Source: Niebla homalea
Lineage: Eukaryota; Ascomycota; Lecanoromycetes; Lecanorales; Ramalinaceae
NCBI GenBank assembly: GCA_019925105.1
Contig: JAHGAU010000009.1
Coordinates: 310,001-374,000, forward strand
Length of the DNA stretch: 64,000 bases
Direction: 5' to 3'
The notes beneath the pieces are model-generated. The model was not told the origin of the DNA and made no database searches. It saw only the letters and a program-made list of their open reading frames with translations. Made by a program: the position numbers and the translations under genes. Shown here one piece after another: positions 21,701-32,795 of this stretch. The first letter of the stretch is position 1; each line of letters opens with the position of its first letter.

Positions 21701-22016
21701 ATGTGATCTGCCATTGCCGAGCAACGAAGGATTCGATAAGTCTGCGACTTCATCTTCTGCATCATTGCTTCCATTTTCCTCTTGACTTGAAAAATTGCTA
21801 GAGAACCATGTTGAAAGCTGTCGGAGGGCTACAGTAAATCTCAGGGCGAAAGAGTGAAGATCTATCACGACTGCGTCGTGGTGAAGACGGGAGCCCATAA
21901 GCAAAGCAGCAGCTGAAGGAACTCCACAGAACTCGGTAACTACTCGAATCTCCATTCACGATTCAACTTCAAGTTCATACGAAACCCCATTCGAGCAAAA
22001 GCCCCAGATTATAATC
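18760..22016. other. Long gene-poor stretch
   Basis: About 3.3 kb between EXG1 and the aldehyde dehydrogenase gene. Apart from the decayed frame at 20799-21548 listed separately, only short unrelated frames occur. I see no transposon ends, tandem repeats or RNA genes. Confidence 0.45.
20799..21548 (-). pseudogene. Possible decayed protein-coding remnant
   Basis: Two adjoining minus-strand frames (21548-21330 and 21329-20799) are unusually long for this stretch. Protein-like segments switch between frames: LDPEKLGAFLGEKGSVV in one frame near 21220-21270, and NDLVKHAAVHWPIYHHANT in another near 20985-21040. The second segment recalls the short conserved helix (xxYAAxHWxxH) found in fungal NACHT/ankyrin-type STAND proteins. 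With in-frame stops between the pieces and no splice signals to join them, I read this as an old gene fragment. The family assignment is weak. Confidence 0.3.
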
Positions 22017-22076
22017 ATGTCTGACTCAGACTTCTCAGATATCGAAGAAGAGGATTGCCTCTTCATCCCATACTAA
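22017..22076 (+). other. Upstream ORF, 19 codons, in the leader of the aldehyde dehydrogenase gene
   Basis: ATG at 22017 opens a 19-codon acidic frame (MSDSDFSDIEEEDCLFIPY) ending with TAA, 54 bases before the chosen main start at 22131. If transcribed, it would probably lower translation of the main frame. Confidence 0.45.
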
Positions 22077-22130
22077 GGGCAAGTGAAGTCGTCCGGGTTC
22101 TGTCCAAGCACGCCGTCTACGACATCAAGC

Positions 22131-23979
22131 ATGACCTCACACGCTCAGTCAGGGGTCTACAGAGGCCCTGTACCCATGTACATCAATGGCCAAGACGTAT
22201 CTACACCAGACAATACCTTCAACGTCACTTCGCCTGCGACCAATGAAGACATATGGAGCTCATCTAGCGCCCAAACGAGCCATGCAATTGAAGCAGTGGA
22301 AGCCGCACAGGCCGCCTTTCCAGCGTGGAGGGCTACAACGCCGCAAGATCGTCGGAAGATCTTACTGCGTGCAGCCGATATCATGGAGTCTCGAGAGAAG
22401 GAGCTGGTTACCTATATGGACGAAGAGACCGCGTCTGAGGGTCCGTATTCTGCAGGTATAAAATCCCACACAACCCGCTTCTTCGTAGTCAGGGGAACGT
22501 GTTCGGCGTTCGGGGTAGGACATAGAACGGCCCTTCTCCACGCTGGAGGGAATCACGAGATAAGAAGCAAGGTACTAATCTTCCGATGTAGGTTTCATCG
22601 CTCCCACAGGCATTGAAATACTACGCGATACCGCTGGCCGCATCGTCTCATCCCTCACCTCCGGCAAGCCAATCTGCTCCCAACCGAGCCGTCAAGCCAT
22701 CATCTTCAAGGAACCATATGGAGTCATCCTGGGTATCGTCCCCTGGAACGCCCCCTACATCCTTGGCATGCGCTCAATTTGTCCCGCCCTCGCAGCCGGC
22801 AATACCGTCGTCCTCAAGGGCTCTGAGCGTTCACCCCGTTGCTTCTGGGCCATGTCCTCCATCTTCGCACAGGCCGGCCTCCCTCCCGGGGTACTCAACA
22901 TGATCTACGTCAAACCCAGCGATGGCCCCGAAGTGACCTCCGCGCTCATCTCTCACCCAGCGGTCAAAAAGATCAACTTCACTGGCTCCTCCGCGATCGG
23001 CCGCGTCATCGCCGAGCAGGCCGGCCGTGTCCTGAAGCCGTGTCTGATGGAACTGGGTGGAAAAGCCCCAGCGGTCATCCTACCAGGAGCGGACCTCGAC
23101 CTCGCCGCCCGGGAGTGCGTCAACGGCGCGTTCATGCATGCAGGGCAGATATGCATGTCCACCGAGAAGGTCATCGTGCCCGATTCGCTCCTCCCCGCTT
23201 TCGAGGAGAAGGTCGAGAACGCGCTCAACGCCGCTTACCCCGACAAACGGCGGTGCGTCACCCTCGTCTCCCCGGCCTCGAAAACGCGGGTCGACGGCCT
23301 CATCAGTGACGCCATCGCCAAGGGCTCCATCCTCCTCAACGGTGACGGCGGTGCCAGTCACGCCGGCACCAACGGCAACAGCTCCGAACACATCGGCCCC
23401 AACGGCACCTTCGAGGCCCACACCAATGGCGTCAATGGTGGCTCCTCTGGCGGCGACTCACCCACCGCCAAAATGCGCCCCCACATCCTCAAATTCCTGC
23501 CCCCGGCATCCACGCTCTACCACACCGAATCCTTCGGCCCCGTCCTCTGCCTCATGACCTACGCCGATGGCGACGAGGCCGAGGCCCTGCGTCTGGCCAA
23601 TGATACGGAATACGGCCTCTCGAGCAGCGTCTTCTGCGGTGAGTCCGCCTCCTCCATCCTGCCGAGCATCCATCCATCCATCCATCCATCCCCCTTTCCC
23701 CTCCTTCTTCTTCTTCTTCGTTTAACTACACAGAATAGTCCCGTTGCATTTTCGTAATGAATGGTGCTGACATCGATATCCCTCCCAGGGGATCTGGCGG
23801 CCGGTCTGAGGTTTGCCAGGGGGATCGAGAGCGGGGCCGTGCATATCAACAGCATGACGGTGCACGACGAGCCCAATCTGCCGCATGGCGGGGTGAAGAG
23901 TAGTGGGTGGGGCCGGTTCAATGGGGCGGCGGGGCTGGAGGAGTTCCTGGTGTCGAAGACGGTTACGTGGGTGGAGTAA
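22131..23979 (+). CDS. NAD(P)-dependent aldehyde dehydrogenase (vanillin/salicylaldehyde type)
   Basis: Exons 22131-22455, 22592-23638 and 23789-23979 give 520 aa. Introns begin gtataa and gtgagt; the first (136 nt) joins PYSA|GFIAPTG, the second VFCG|DLAAG. The start MTSHAQSGVYRG follows a leader uORF; an in-frame upstream Met (22083) is possible. Family motifs: PWNAPY (159-164), the cofactor-binding FTGSS (238-242), ELGGKAP with the general base E262, and the catalytic cysteine in GQICMSTE (C296). The final ESFGPV and VHDEPNLPHGGVKSSGWGR segments match the salicylaldehyde/vanillin dehydrogenase branch, which oxidises aromatic aldehydes to acids. Residues about 359-402 are a Gly/Asn/Ser-rich insert absent from most relatives. 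Soluble; no targeting signal seen. Confidence 0.92.
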
Positions 23980-24231
23980 GGGGGTCGAAAGGACGGGGAG
24001 GGGCTGAGCAGGGCAAGGGGTGGGTAAAGGGGGATGTGAGAAGGGTGATAAGGCTTTGGAAAGGGGGTCGGGAATGGATGAGAGTCAGGAGGAATGTCTG
24101 CTTAGCAGTCACATATGCGCGTTGTACAAATGTAGCAATATTCAGCATTTTATTTTCTTCTTCTCTAAGCAATTGGCAAGCGGCGTTTACCCTCCCTCCC
24201 TACCCACGCCGCCGCCACCCTACACACCCTC

Positions 24232-27200
24232 TCAAAACACCCCCAACTCCCCGAACGCCTTCAGGACATCGGCGTCCACATTCCCCACCCACGTGCCCCT
24301 AAAGGCCTCCATCCCCCCCGCCCTCTCCACCGCCAAACCCAGCTTCTCACGCACAAAAGCCCTGGTATTGAAGCGATGCACCGGATCTGCAAGCATCAAC
24401 TCCCGGACCAGGGGGGAGATGGTGCTCTCATGGGACTCGGGGGGGATCCTGTCCCCCTTGTACTCCAATGCGTCCCTCTTGACGGGGGCCCCCAGCTCCC
24501 CATCTTCCTCCTCCATACCCTCCTCCATCTCCGTTATGACGCTCGTCCACATCGTCATCAGGAGCTGCAACTTGTCCAGCACCCACGCTTGTTGCGTGTC
24601 GAGCAATGACGTCAAGGCCAAACAGAAGAGCTTGCTCTGGTCCGGGTTGGAGACGGTGTCCATATGGGCGAACCACTCATTCAAGAGCCAGCTCATGTCC
24701 GGTTCTGCGATGTTTGTGGCGGCAGCTTGGTAGGCGGCGACGAACAGCCCCGGGTTGATGACGGCGATACGGGCGAGGACGCAGAAGTAATCGCTCTCAT
24801 TGGTGTCGTCAAGCACGGGGCGCCGTTGATGGGGGCCTGAAGTTTGGTGAGATTCGTAGGCGTCATGCAGAGCTTCGATGAGGATTTTCAGAACAGGCGT
24901 TGACAGCAGCGATTGGATGAGCTGTTGAGCAAGTGAAAGGCCGCCCAGATTGTCAGCGAAACGAAGTAGAATTTGGATGATCCCCGTAATCAGATTGCTG
25001 AGTTCGAGTTCATGGCCAGCTAGTATGGCTGCCAAAGGGTCCATGATGAGGTTGGCGTTGGTGACAATGTCGGACGGTATGAGGTAGAGATACGTTTCCA
25101 AGATGGATAGTGCCTTTAACAACGTGTGTGATGCTTTATTCAACATGGGTATCAGATTCTGGAACAGTCCAGTGATGTATGCGGGAAGGGGTAGACTTGT
25201 TCGGTCTAGTATAGCACTCCATAGCTCCATGGCTTCGTCTCCGAGATACAGCTGACTTTGCGAGTCTGGCTCAACAGCAGATTGGATCAAGGGGGCCATC
25301 ATCTGATGAAATTGCTGTGACTCTTGACCCATGGAAGTCACAAGAGCTGTTAGGATAGCAAGTATGTTTTCCTTTATGAGGTACTCCTCGTCTGCGACAT
25401 CCCACAATGGAGGGAGGAGGCCCAGGATGTGAGGGCCGAAAGGATTGATGTGTACCTCCATCCTAACAATGATGGCATGTACAGTGCTGAGAAGCACAAC
25501 CTTGGGTTCTGGAAGGTCCACTTCCATGACCAATGAAAGCAATCTGTCCAGTATGACGTCCACGAAGGGGACAAGTCCTTCGGCCGTGAACTCAAAGGGA
25601 TCTATCACATTCGGAAAATGTCGACCAGCCGTCACTCGGACTATTTTATCATTGCAAGGATCTCCTCGGTCGAGTAAATGCTGGAACATCTGGTACACTA
25701 TAGCGCGGTTGAGCCCCTCTTTGCAGGGTAGCCATTGGCCCAACATAATGGCAATTCGTCGTCTTATCAGACTGGAGTGTTCTCCCTTGGCTTGGATATC
25801 TGGTACGAGTGCATGCTCCAGAAAGTTTCCGAAATCCATTTTGTCATGTAGTATGGGGGCTGCTATTCCAATTGCAGCATACATCGAGTCTCTGTAGAAC
25901 ATATCGCTGGAAGCTTGCTGACCAGTGCTCTGAAGAAGGTCAATGAAGCGCGGGACCAGGTTCTCTTTGTTTTGGATCATGAGATCCAGGAAGAGTTTTT
26001 CGCAGCATGTTCGGAGATTGTATTCCCAGTCGCCGCCTTCTCCAGCTTGTTCAATCTCCCATTCCTCAGGATCCTCGACCCACTGCCTGAGGTCTCGCGG
26101 CGTTAGCGTAAAAAGCCTCGAAACAAGAATGTGCATGACAGTCTCAGTGAAGTTGACCGTCAGTAGATCTTTCCGAGTAAGCGCTCTCGCGGACTTCTTA
26201 TCCTCTTTGTCTTCTTCGGTAGGTGTTCTGAACAATTTTGGAGGCTCAGACCCCATTTTGACGCACGCTCTCAGGATCAGCACTCCCTTCAGAGAAAAGC
26301 GTTCTGGGAAAAGGGGGCCATCATTATCCGCTCTGTCGTTCTGGAAAAGCAAGGATATAGGTGAATTGGATCGTCTGCCATAATTTTTGCTGAAGTTGGT
26401 AATGAAATTCCAATAGAACTGGACAAGTTCCATAGATCCCGGGAGTAGAGCGAATGGAGTACGATGCTCTTGTGCCAATTTCAAATGGATCTTTGCGATC
26501 TGCATAATATGCCGTTCTACAATGGATTTAGGACCAGCTTCCAATTCAAGTCTCAGGTCAGAGTCTGAGGAGATTAATTTTGTTAAGTTGACCAGCTGTG
26601 GATTGATGTAATTCCAGACGGATATGACAGGGGGATCTCGGTGTGGATGTCGGTAGCCAAGAACCAGCAGCCTTCTGAGAATCCGGAGAGGTAATAGGCT
26701 CTGCTCCATACATTCGAAAGCGCCGCGTTCATCTTCACCGCCAACTTGCAAGTATGTGAGCCACTTCTCCGACGCGGCGCGGTAGATGCCAAAGACCACT
26801 TCGAGTAATTGGGGTGCTGTGCCTTGCAGGACGTGCCTTGCATTGACGAGTCTCTTTGTCGACAACTCCTTGATAGTGAAGAGTACGATGACAAGTAGCC
26901 TCTTCAGTCGTAGCGAATCTGACCGTACCTGTAGAAGAAAAAGCTGCAGCTGATCAACAATCGACGTCAACGCGTCTGGCCTGCCGAGTGTCAACTGTAC
27001 GACTCATGTTTGGGAATTTTGGTCATATATTACCAGTCAAGAGGATATTCGATCCGGACGATTCTTGCTACAAAGATGGAAGTGTGCAGAGCGATGCTGT
27101 CTTCAGGCTCGTTGAGAACACTCTCTAGAACCCTCTGGCGGATGAGGTCTTTTTCCTCCTTGCCGATGGCATTACCTGAGGCTCTTCGCCAGTATTTCTC

Positions 27201-27440
27201 AACAGCATTCTTGAGAAGGATACTAATCAAATAACGAACGCTGTAGGGCAAGGAATGATCGAGGTAGAAGGATTGCAAGGTAGAGAAAAAGCCAGACTTC
27301 TTCTCCCAATTATTCAGCTGCTGGGTACCAGTCTGAATCTGATGCTGATTGTCTGAAGCAGCTGAAACCAGTGCATGATACACATTATCAGGAGTCAGAG
27401 GATTCGCTTCTCCAGGAGCCTCGATCGAAAAGGAAGGCAT
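24232..27440 (-). CDS. KAP120: Karyopherin, importin-11/Kap120 type
   Basis: Two exons, 27440-27034 and 26980-24232, give 1051 aa; the intron (gtaata...ggcag) joins EYPLDW|PDALTS. The N-terminal 135 residues hold an importin-beta N-terminal (Ran-binding) domain with the usual pattern: QLNNWEKKSGFF, SVRYLISILLKNAVEKYW, RIEYPLDWP. The remainder is a long array of HEAT-like helices with no other domain. Length agrees with Kap120/IPO11 (about 1000 aa). These receptors carry cargo through the nuclear pore; yeast Kap120 is linked to ribosome biogenesis factors. Divergent from the DUF2462 gene, 351 bp apart, which is itself suspected of nucleolar function, so the shared promoter may be meaningful. 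Confidence 0.9.
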
Positions 27441-27791
27441 CTTGCACGATGGATGTTCAGTTGCATGGGGATGTGAATCTGAGCAAAGGAAAAATTCATG
27501 GCAACATTAATTACACGGGGCCGCGATGGGAAAATGTTCCATGACACTTCTCACTTTAATTGACCAGTCGCATTTATATTCTGCAATTTTGGAATTGTTC
27601 TTCACGGAAGGAGCGAGTTTCATTGGCTCCACTACGTCCATCCGCTGGGTCCATTGATCTGTCCGCGTTTGTTTGACGCTGCCGCCGATGCACAGTCCTT
27701 CTATGTGACATCAGGAAGACATCTCTTTACTTTATTGCAAGGGATCATCGCTTCTACGCTTCTTACCGAGTGCTGAAGCCTTTCATGCAAG
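27441..27791. promoter_or_regulatory. Shared divergent promoter, KAP120 / DUF2462 gene
   Basis: A 351-bp gap between two head-to-head start codons, so both promoters must lie here or overlap the genes. AT-rich in its left half. No single motif stands out. Confidence 0.5.
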
Positions 27792-28198
27792 ATGGCGCAA
27801 GGTACGATCAAGAAGCCCAAAGCAACTTCCGCATCTGCACGCAAGTACGTTGGTTGCATTTCCCCACCTTTCAAATTAAGCATACATATCATATTCAGAT
27901 CTATCTTTAGAACCTCTTCATCAGGGCCAAAGAAAGGCCAGCGGACTATAGCACCGAAAAGGAAGAATTTGATAGCCCAGAACAAGATCACAAAGGTCCG
28001 CTTCAATGAGCGACTTGATGAATGACTATCTTGTACTAATGATTTCATCAGAAGCATGGTGCGGGAATGATCGGAAAGACAGAGCGATCCCTCGCCGAGA
28101 AAGCTGGCCATCTCGAACTTCTAGCAGGGGGTAAGAGGAAGGATGGCTCCAGGAAAGCAGCGGAAGAGATCAAGAAGAAGCAAAAGACGGGCAGATGA
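27792..28198 (+). CDS. Small basic DUF2462/UPF0390 protein
   Basis: Exons 27792-27844, 27911-27995 and 28052-28198 give 94 aa (introns gtacgt..tttag and gtccgc..atcag, the latter with a TACTAAT branch site). Spliced protein: [18 protein letters not shown] at the start, then [35 protein letters not shown], and a Lys-rich end [11 protein letters not shown]. This is the conserved eukaryotic DUF2462 family (human C19orf53, Leydig cell tumour 10 kDa protein homologue). Very basic and without membrane segments; nuclear/nucleolar RNA-linked function is suspected for the family but not established. Convergent with MTC1, 176 bp between stops. Confidence 0.88.
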
Positions 28199-28374
28199 TT
28201 TCGAAGAACTTCTTGTGCGTGCAACGAGCTGCGCAAGGATGACAGAGATAGGTGGATGCATCTTCAAGCATGGTATTGCTACAGGCGGGCTATTGAAAAC
28301 ACATCGACTCGAGACTGGATATACAAGCTCATCAACCGCAAACCCTCGAAACGCCAGCGTAAAAGATGGACTGG

Positions 28375-29908
28375 CTAGATCGCCCTCGCAGCCTCTCCGC
28401 CGCCCGACTCCAAGGCCTCCTGTCGGGCTTTCCCCTTACCGATGCCTCCCTGACCAACACCCATTCTCTTCGCAACATAACTTTGAGCCACCACACCAAC
28501 CGCAAGATTCAGTGTCTCTTCAACCCACTCGGCAACCCATTCTCGTGGATCTACTCCCCCGGAATTGACAATATCGGCAATCTCTGCTGGCAGGACTGAT
28601 TCGATCAGATCGGGTGACGCAGAAGCGTCGAGCCAGCCGATCCATTTCTCTGGCAGCGCTTGTGATATGTTCGAAAAGGTGATGCCGTGAATGGGGTCAT
28701 GGAGATAGATAGCAAATGAGACCACATCGTCATTTTCGGGAACGACAACTCCCTCTTCGGTCTCTCGTTCTTCAGAGGCAGGACCACCGAATAAATCTTT
28801 CGCGGGCGTCTGGCTGATTGCTTGAATAGAGAGGAAGATATCACTGCTCCTGACAGGGTTGCTTGCCGAGAGGACTTCGGTTGCTTGCTTAGCCGCCTCT
28901 TCAATGCCGCCCCTCGCCGAGTAGTAGTCGGTCGCATAGCTTTCCGCACCTACTTTGCTCAACTTTGTACCTTCAACGAGGCCTTTGACGGTGCCCAAAT
29001 TCCTCGCTTTTGTTGCTTGCCTCCACCATGGTCCATCGCTCCAGCCACTTTGATTTGATCCAGTATAACCCAGATGGGAATCACGACGCTGACCGGACTC
29101 CTGACCACGCTGTATGACCATCAGATCACCGCCCTCTACCTGTGCCATGACTCTGGAGAAGGTTGAATAAATGAGAGGGTCAAGTGACGGGTAGCCGACG
29201 AGGTCGTGCGTAATGTGAATTTGAAGGCGCTCATGAGATGAGATCGGTGGCGCTAATGTGTGTATGATGTTTGTGAAAGTTGGCAGAGCACGCGAACGAA
29301 GCTCGCCACCTGTTGTTCCTGCTTAGTACATGGATCGAGCAAGATCTCAAGTCAACCAAAGACGTACCAATTCCTCGTAGCTGCGTAACATTCCCCTTCA
29401 CCTGCTCTGCCCACCTCTGCGCCTCCTCATTGTGCTGTATCTCCTTTGCCAAAGCCTCCGCTTGCTTGACGGCAGCACTGGCAGTCGAAGTAATGGCACC
29501 CCACCAACCCCCTGAGCTCTGCTGCGCTGGTTCTGCCTCGGGAGACACCTTGTCCGGCTCCGAAGCCGTCTCCTCCGTACTCGCAGGCGTGAAGCTGTTA
29601 TGATAGGATCTCGTGCTCTCACCCGACTTCCTCATGCTACGCATCTTCTCCTCGCTCGAGCGTGCCCCATCGTTAGGTGTGCCTGGACGCTTGGGCGAAC
29701 CGCGGGCTGCAGGTGATGATGTCGAGGGAGCATTGATCTTTGGAGTGTGTCGTCCAGACGACTTGGGCCTCTCCGGAATGCCAAACTCCCCCAGTACATC
29801 TGTGCCCGACTGTTGTTGATCGGCTGAAGGTTTGTTGCCTGCCTCTGGGGCTTCGTCACCGCCTAGGGCGTCGAGCTCTGCGAGAAGATCTTCGCCTTTC
29901 TTCGACAT
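28375..29908 (-). CDS. MTC1: Maintenance of telomere capping protein 1 homologue
   Basis: Exons 29908-29368 and 29309-28375 give 491 aa; the 58-nt intron (gtacgt..aacag) joins TQLRGIG|GELRSRALPTF. The N-terminus is a disordered acidic/Ser-Pro region beginning MSKKGEDLLAELDALGGDE. The conserved core starts at a Trp-rich WWGAITSTASAAVKQAEALAKE segment. It continues through HERLQIHITHDLVGYPSLD and the C-terminal DPREWVAEWVEETL and AVGVVAQSYVAKRMG. This matches the fungal Mtc1 (DUF5427) family; yeast MTC1 interacts genetically with the telomere capping mutant cdc13-1, and the protein associates with COPI/Golgi vesicles. Biochemical activity is unknown. Confidence 0.88.
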
Positions 29909-31292
29909 TGTTTCAAGTATCTAGTCTCAATTGACAAATTTTGCATTGAAAGAATGTTGTATGGTTGCCCAGCTCCTCTTGGCTCGTGCAACATGGATGG
30001 CATCCAAGTCGCGACTGCTTCGATATTAGCTGCAATAGGACTAGTGTGACAATTAGCGGCATGGCAAGATAAGTTCCCCTGACTCGAGACCGCATCCCAG
30101 GTGGGTTCGATACCTATCTCTAAAGACGAGGCTCGTATCCCAATCAGATCCTTGCCCCTTTCATTTTGCCAAGTTCGTACCTACTACATTCTTAGTGTTT
30201 ACGGATTAGTTATCCCAAGTGACAACATGCCAAGTTTGGCTACATAAAGTATTTGAGTCCCTGTGCCTGGGTAGAATCTACCAGGCTCTGGCCATTGAAC
30301 CCGGACCTGGTCCAGCTAGTCTTCTAGACTCTGAAGACGGGGCAGACCTGCGCCATACTTCCTATACATGTTATAGGCGTTGAAAACATCTGTTGAATGG
30401 CTTCATATGCTATATTGTGGAGAGCACGTTTTATGGTTCTATATGGCCTTATTTCTTCCCCTCAAGATCCGAGCACTTATTGCAAAGGCACCCATGCTTC
30501 GCCCACTGCGCTTTCAGTAGAGACCGTCCCAGTGGCACCAGCCTGAAATTCTGCAAGGCACCGGGTGCTCGTTCCAGCTGCCTGGTTCACATTGCATGAG
30601 AGGGCTTGATTGCAGGACGGTCACCCTTCCACCGTGTGACAATAATCAAATGGGAGGTGAGCTCAGTCCGTACGATATCAAGGTCCGGCAGGAGATACAG
30701 CATATCATTCGTCCGAGAAAGTTACAAGAGAGTCTTATGTGAGTAGCTCGGGGAATAGGCTGCAGGGTACGGTGATGGTGAATAGAACTTCACTAGTCGG
30801 AAGCCTCGCGATTATATCGATTAGTGTAGAATCCGAAATGGAACACCTCAAGGGAAAAGGGGATATATAAATGTTCTAGAGTGGTCTGCCAGTTCCATGA
30901 AGCGTCTCGATAGATCAGCACCGCGTAGTAAGGCGATTGAAGTGTGACTGATAGATGCTAGCGCAAGGTAGTTGTATTTCTTCATTTCATGGACCTCCCA
31001 GTGCATACCTAAATTCCTGAACGTGACCAGAATGACATTTGCAAGTTATAAGACCGGAAACAGCAAACGAAAATAATTAGAGCTCCTTTCATCACCAAAA
31101 CCCATGAATAGCGCCGCTACGCCATGCTGCATGCGTCTCGTCAAGGAGCGCGCGCGTCGAATACTCACACATCGATAGGAAGCCAGATCCCTCTTTCATG
31201 ACCGTAGGCAACCTCTACGCAACCTCTAAGCAACCCCATTGGACACGTTAATCAAAACCTAGGTGCTCATGCTTGGCTTTCATGCCCGGTGA
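29909..31292. other. Intergenic, no gene found
   Basis: About 1.4 kb. Only short frames. GGTGGGTTCGATACC near 30100 resembles a tRNA T-arm, but no acceptor, D or anticodon arms can be paired with it. Confidence 0.5.
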
Positions 31293-32795
31293 TCACGAAC
31301 TTCGCTGCGTACTGTCCAATGCGAACGCCTTTTGCCTTGCCCTTGCTTCACGCAGCCTTTGGCGATGTTTTTGATAATATTCTTCTGCGCGCTCGCGCTC
31401 GGCGAGCGATTTCGAACTGGGCCTTGGGGACGAGCCTCCCGGTATATTTAGAGATTCTTCTGGGGCATTTGATTCGCGGGCAAGAGCTTGTTTGCGCTTT
31501 TCCCAAATCTGACGTGCTTTCTCAGACTGTTTCTGCTTGAATTCGTCGCCGCGTTTATTGGGCAATCCTTCGCTGATCACTTGTATTGAGCAATTCATGG
31601 GGTATATCTGAGATGCTTGCGCCTGATTTTTTGCCGTAGCCTTCACCAGGGGCCAGGTTAGACCATCTTGGAATCTGACCGGCGCAGCAGGATGGCGAGC
31701 GGAAGGCAGAACAGTGAACGATACCCATTTGGTAGGTGCTCCTACCATGATTGCGGCCACGCGTCGAATCATGGTCTGGTCTCGATCGTTCTTCGGGTCT
31801 ATCTTGCCCGGTCCTTTTGCCAATTGGTGGGCCTTCCATGGATCAGTAGTAGGAAAGTATCCAAAAAAGCTTTTGAAGAACTTGACTGCCTTGGTTTCCA
31901 CGCTCTCTATTTCTCTGACACCTTCGTCATCGTCTATGAGATTGCGCCTTTTGGACTTTGTGACGAAGTCGCTCATTGGTGTGACTACCGTTCCGATATT
32001 GTCGTCTACCTGTGCTGTCCTCTTTGAACCCGTGACGAAGGGTGCTGATGAGCTAGACTCCTTGAGCCTGCTGTCGTTCTCGAACGCTTCCCTTTCCAAT
32101 CCTGGAATTATGGCTGCTGATGGCGTAGCTTCTTGCTTGTTTGGGAAGGTCTCAGATGGGGAAGTCGTCGTCTTCGGCTCGAACGCTAGCTCCGTGCCAC
32201 CTTCTGCGTGCTCTAGAAAGCTATTGATTTTCTCATCATCACTCGGATCCAATCCATTTTCGCTGGCTGCAGGAGGGGAAAGGCCGGAATCGACATCACT
32301 GCCGAAGAAATAGGCACCACTCGGCTGTCTCCCCTTTCCATTCCCAGGGTTCATCGGTTTTGATCCGGAACTTGAAGCTCGAAATATGTCCAGTAGAGCT
32401 TTGCGCTCCTCTTCCTGTGATATTGGACGTGCTGGCTCGGACGTTGCAGCTAGGTTTTCTTTCTCTGGCCCGGGTTTTCCTCTCTCTTCAACTGGTGAGG
32501 GCGAGAGGTGCTTCGCGGAAGAGGCTTCGTTCTGTGCCTCCACCGCGTCACTGTAGTCTTCGGAGTCGCTCTCATCCTCGTCATCGTGCGCATCAAGCCA
32601 ATCATAGATTTGGCTCCCGTAGTCAGGGGGAAGAGCAGTCGGAGAAGTCTTCGAAACAGGTAGCCTGAACTCCGCTTGGAGCTCTTTGAGGAGCGTCTGC
32701 TTCCTTACTTTCAGTCGCTTCGCAACGCGATCAAGCGCGTCTTGGGTCGAGGATTCCCCATCGAGGAGTCTCTTTGTCGGGGCCGATTCTGACAT
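31293..32795 (-). CDS. Uncharacterised charged nuclear-type protein
   Basis: Single frame of 500 aa from the ATG at 32795 (MSESAPTKRLLDGESST); the frame is open further upstream, but that part is hydrophobic and lacks support. An N-terminal basic helix (ALDRVAKRLKVRKQTLLKEL) and an acidic stretch (DDEDESDSEDYSDAVEAQ) precede a long disordered middle. An ordered core near 310-420 reads VKFFKSFFGYFPTTDPWKAH...RRVAAIMVGAPTKWVSF. The last 80 residues are a highly charged probable coiled coil (EYYQKHRQRLREARARQKA). Composition suggests a nuclear or chromatin-related protein. I do not recognise a named family and assign no function. Confidence 0.75.
   Translation of the reverse strand: MSESAPTKRLLDGESSTQDALDRVAKRLKVRKQTLLKELQAEFRLPVSKTSPTALPPDYGSQIYDWLDAHDDEDESDSEDYSDAVEAQNEASSAKHLSPSPVEERGKPGPEKENLAATSEPARPISQEEERKALLDIFRASSSGSKPMNPGNGKGRQPSGAYFFGSDVDSGLSPPAASENGLDPSDDEKINSFLEHAEGGTELAFEPKTTTSPSETFPNKQEATPSAAIIPGLEREAFENDSRLKESSSSAPFVTGSKRTAQVDDNIGTVVTPMSDFVTKSKRRNLIDDDEGVREIESVETKAVKFFKSFFGYFPTTDPWKAHQLAKGPGKIDPKNDRDQTMIRRVAAIMVGAPTKWVSFTVLPSARHPAAPVRFQDGLTWPLVKATAKNQAQASQIYPMNCSIQVISEGLPNKRGDEFKQKQSEKARQIWEKRKQALARESNAPEESLNIPGGSSPRPSSKSLAERERAEEYYQKHRQRLREARARQKAFALDSTQRSS

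Noticed and set aside
30040..30120. tRNA-like T-arm (GGTGGGTTCGATACC)
   Set aside because: No matching acceptor stem, D-arm or anticodon arm can be drawn around it on either strand.
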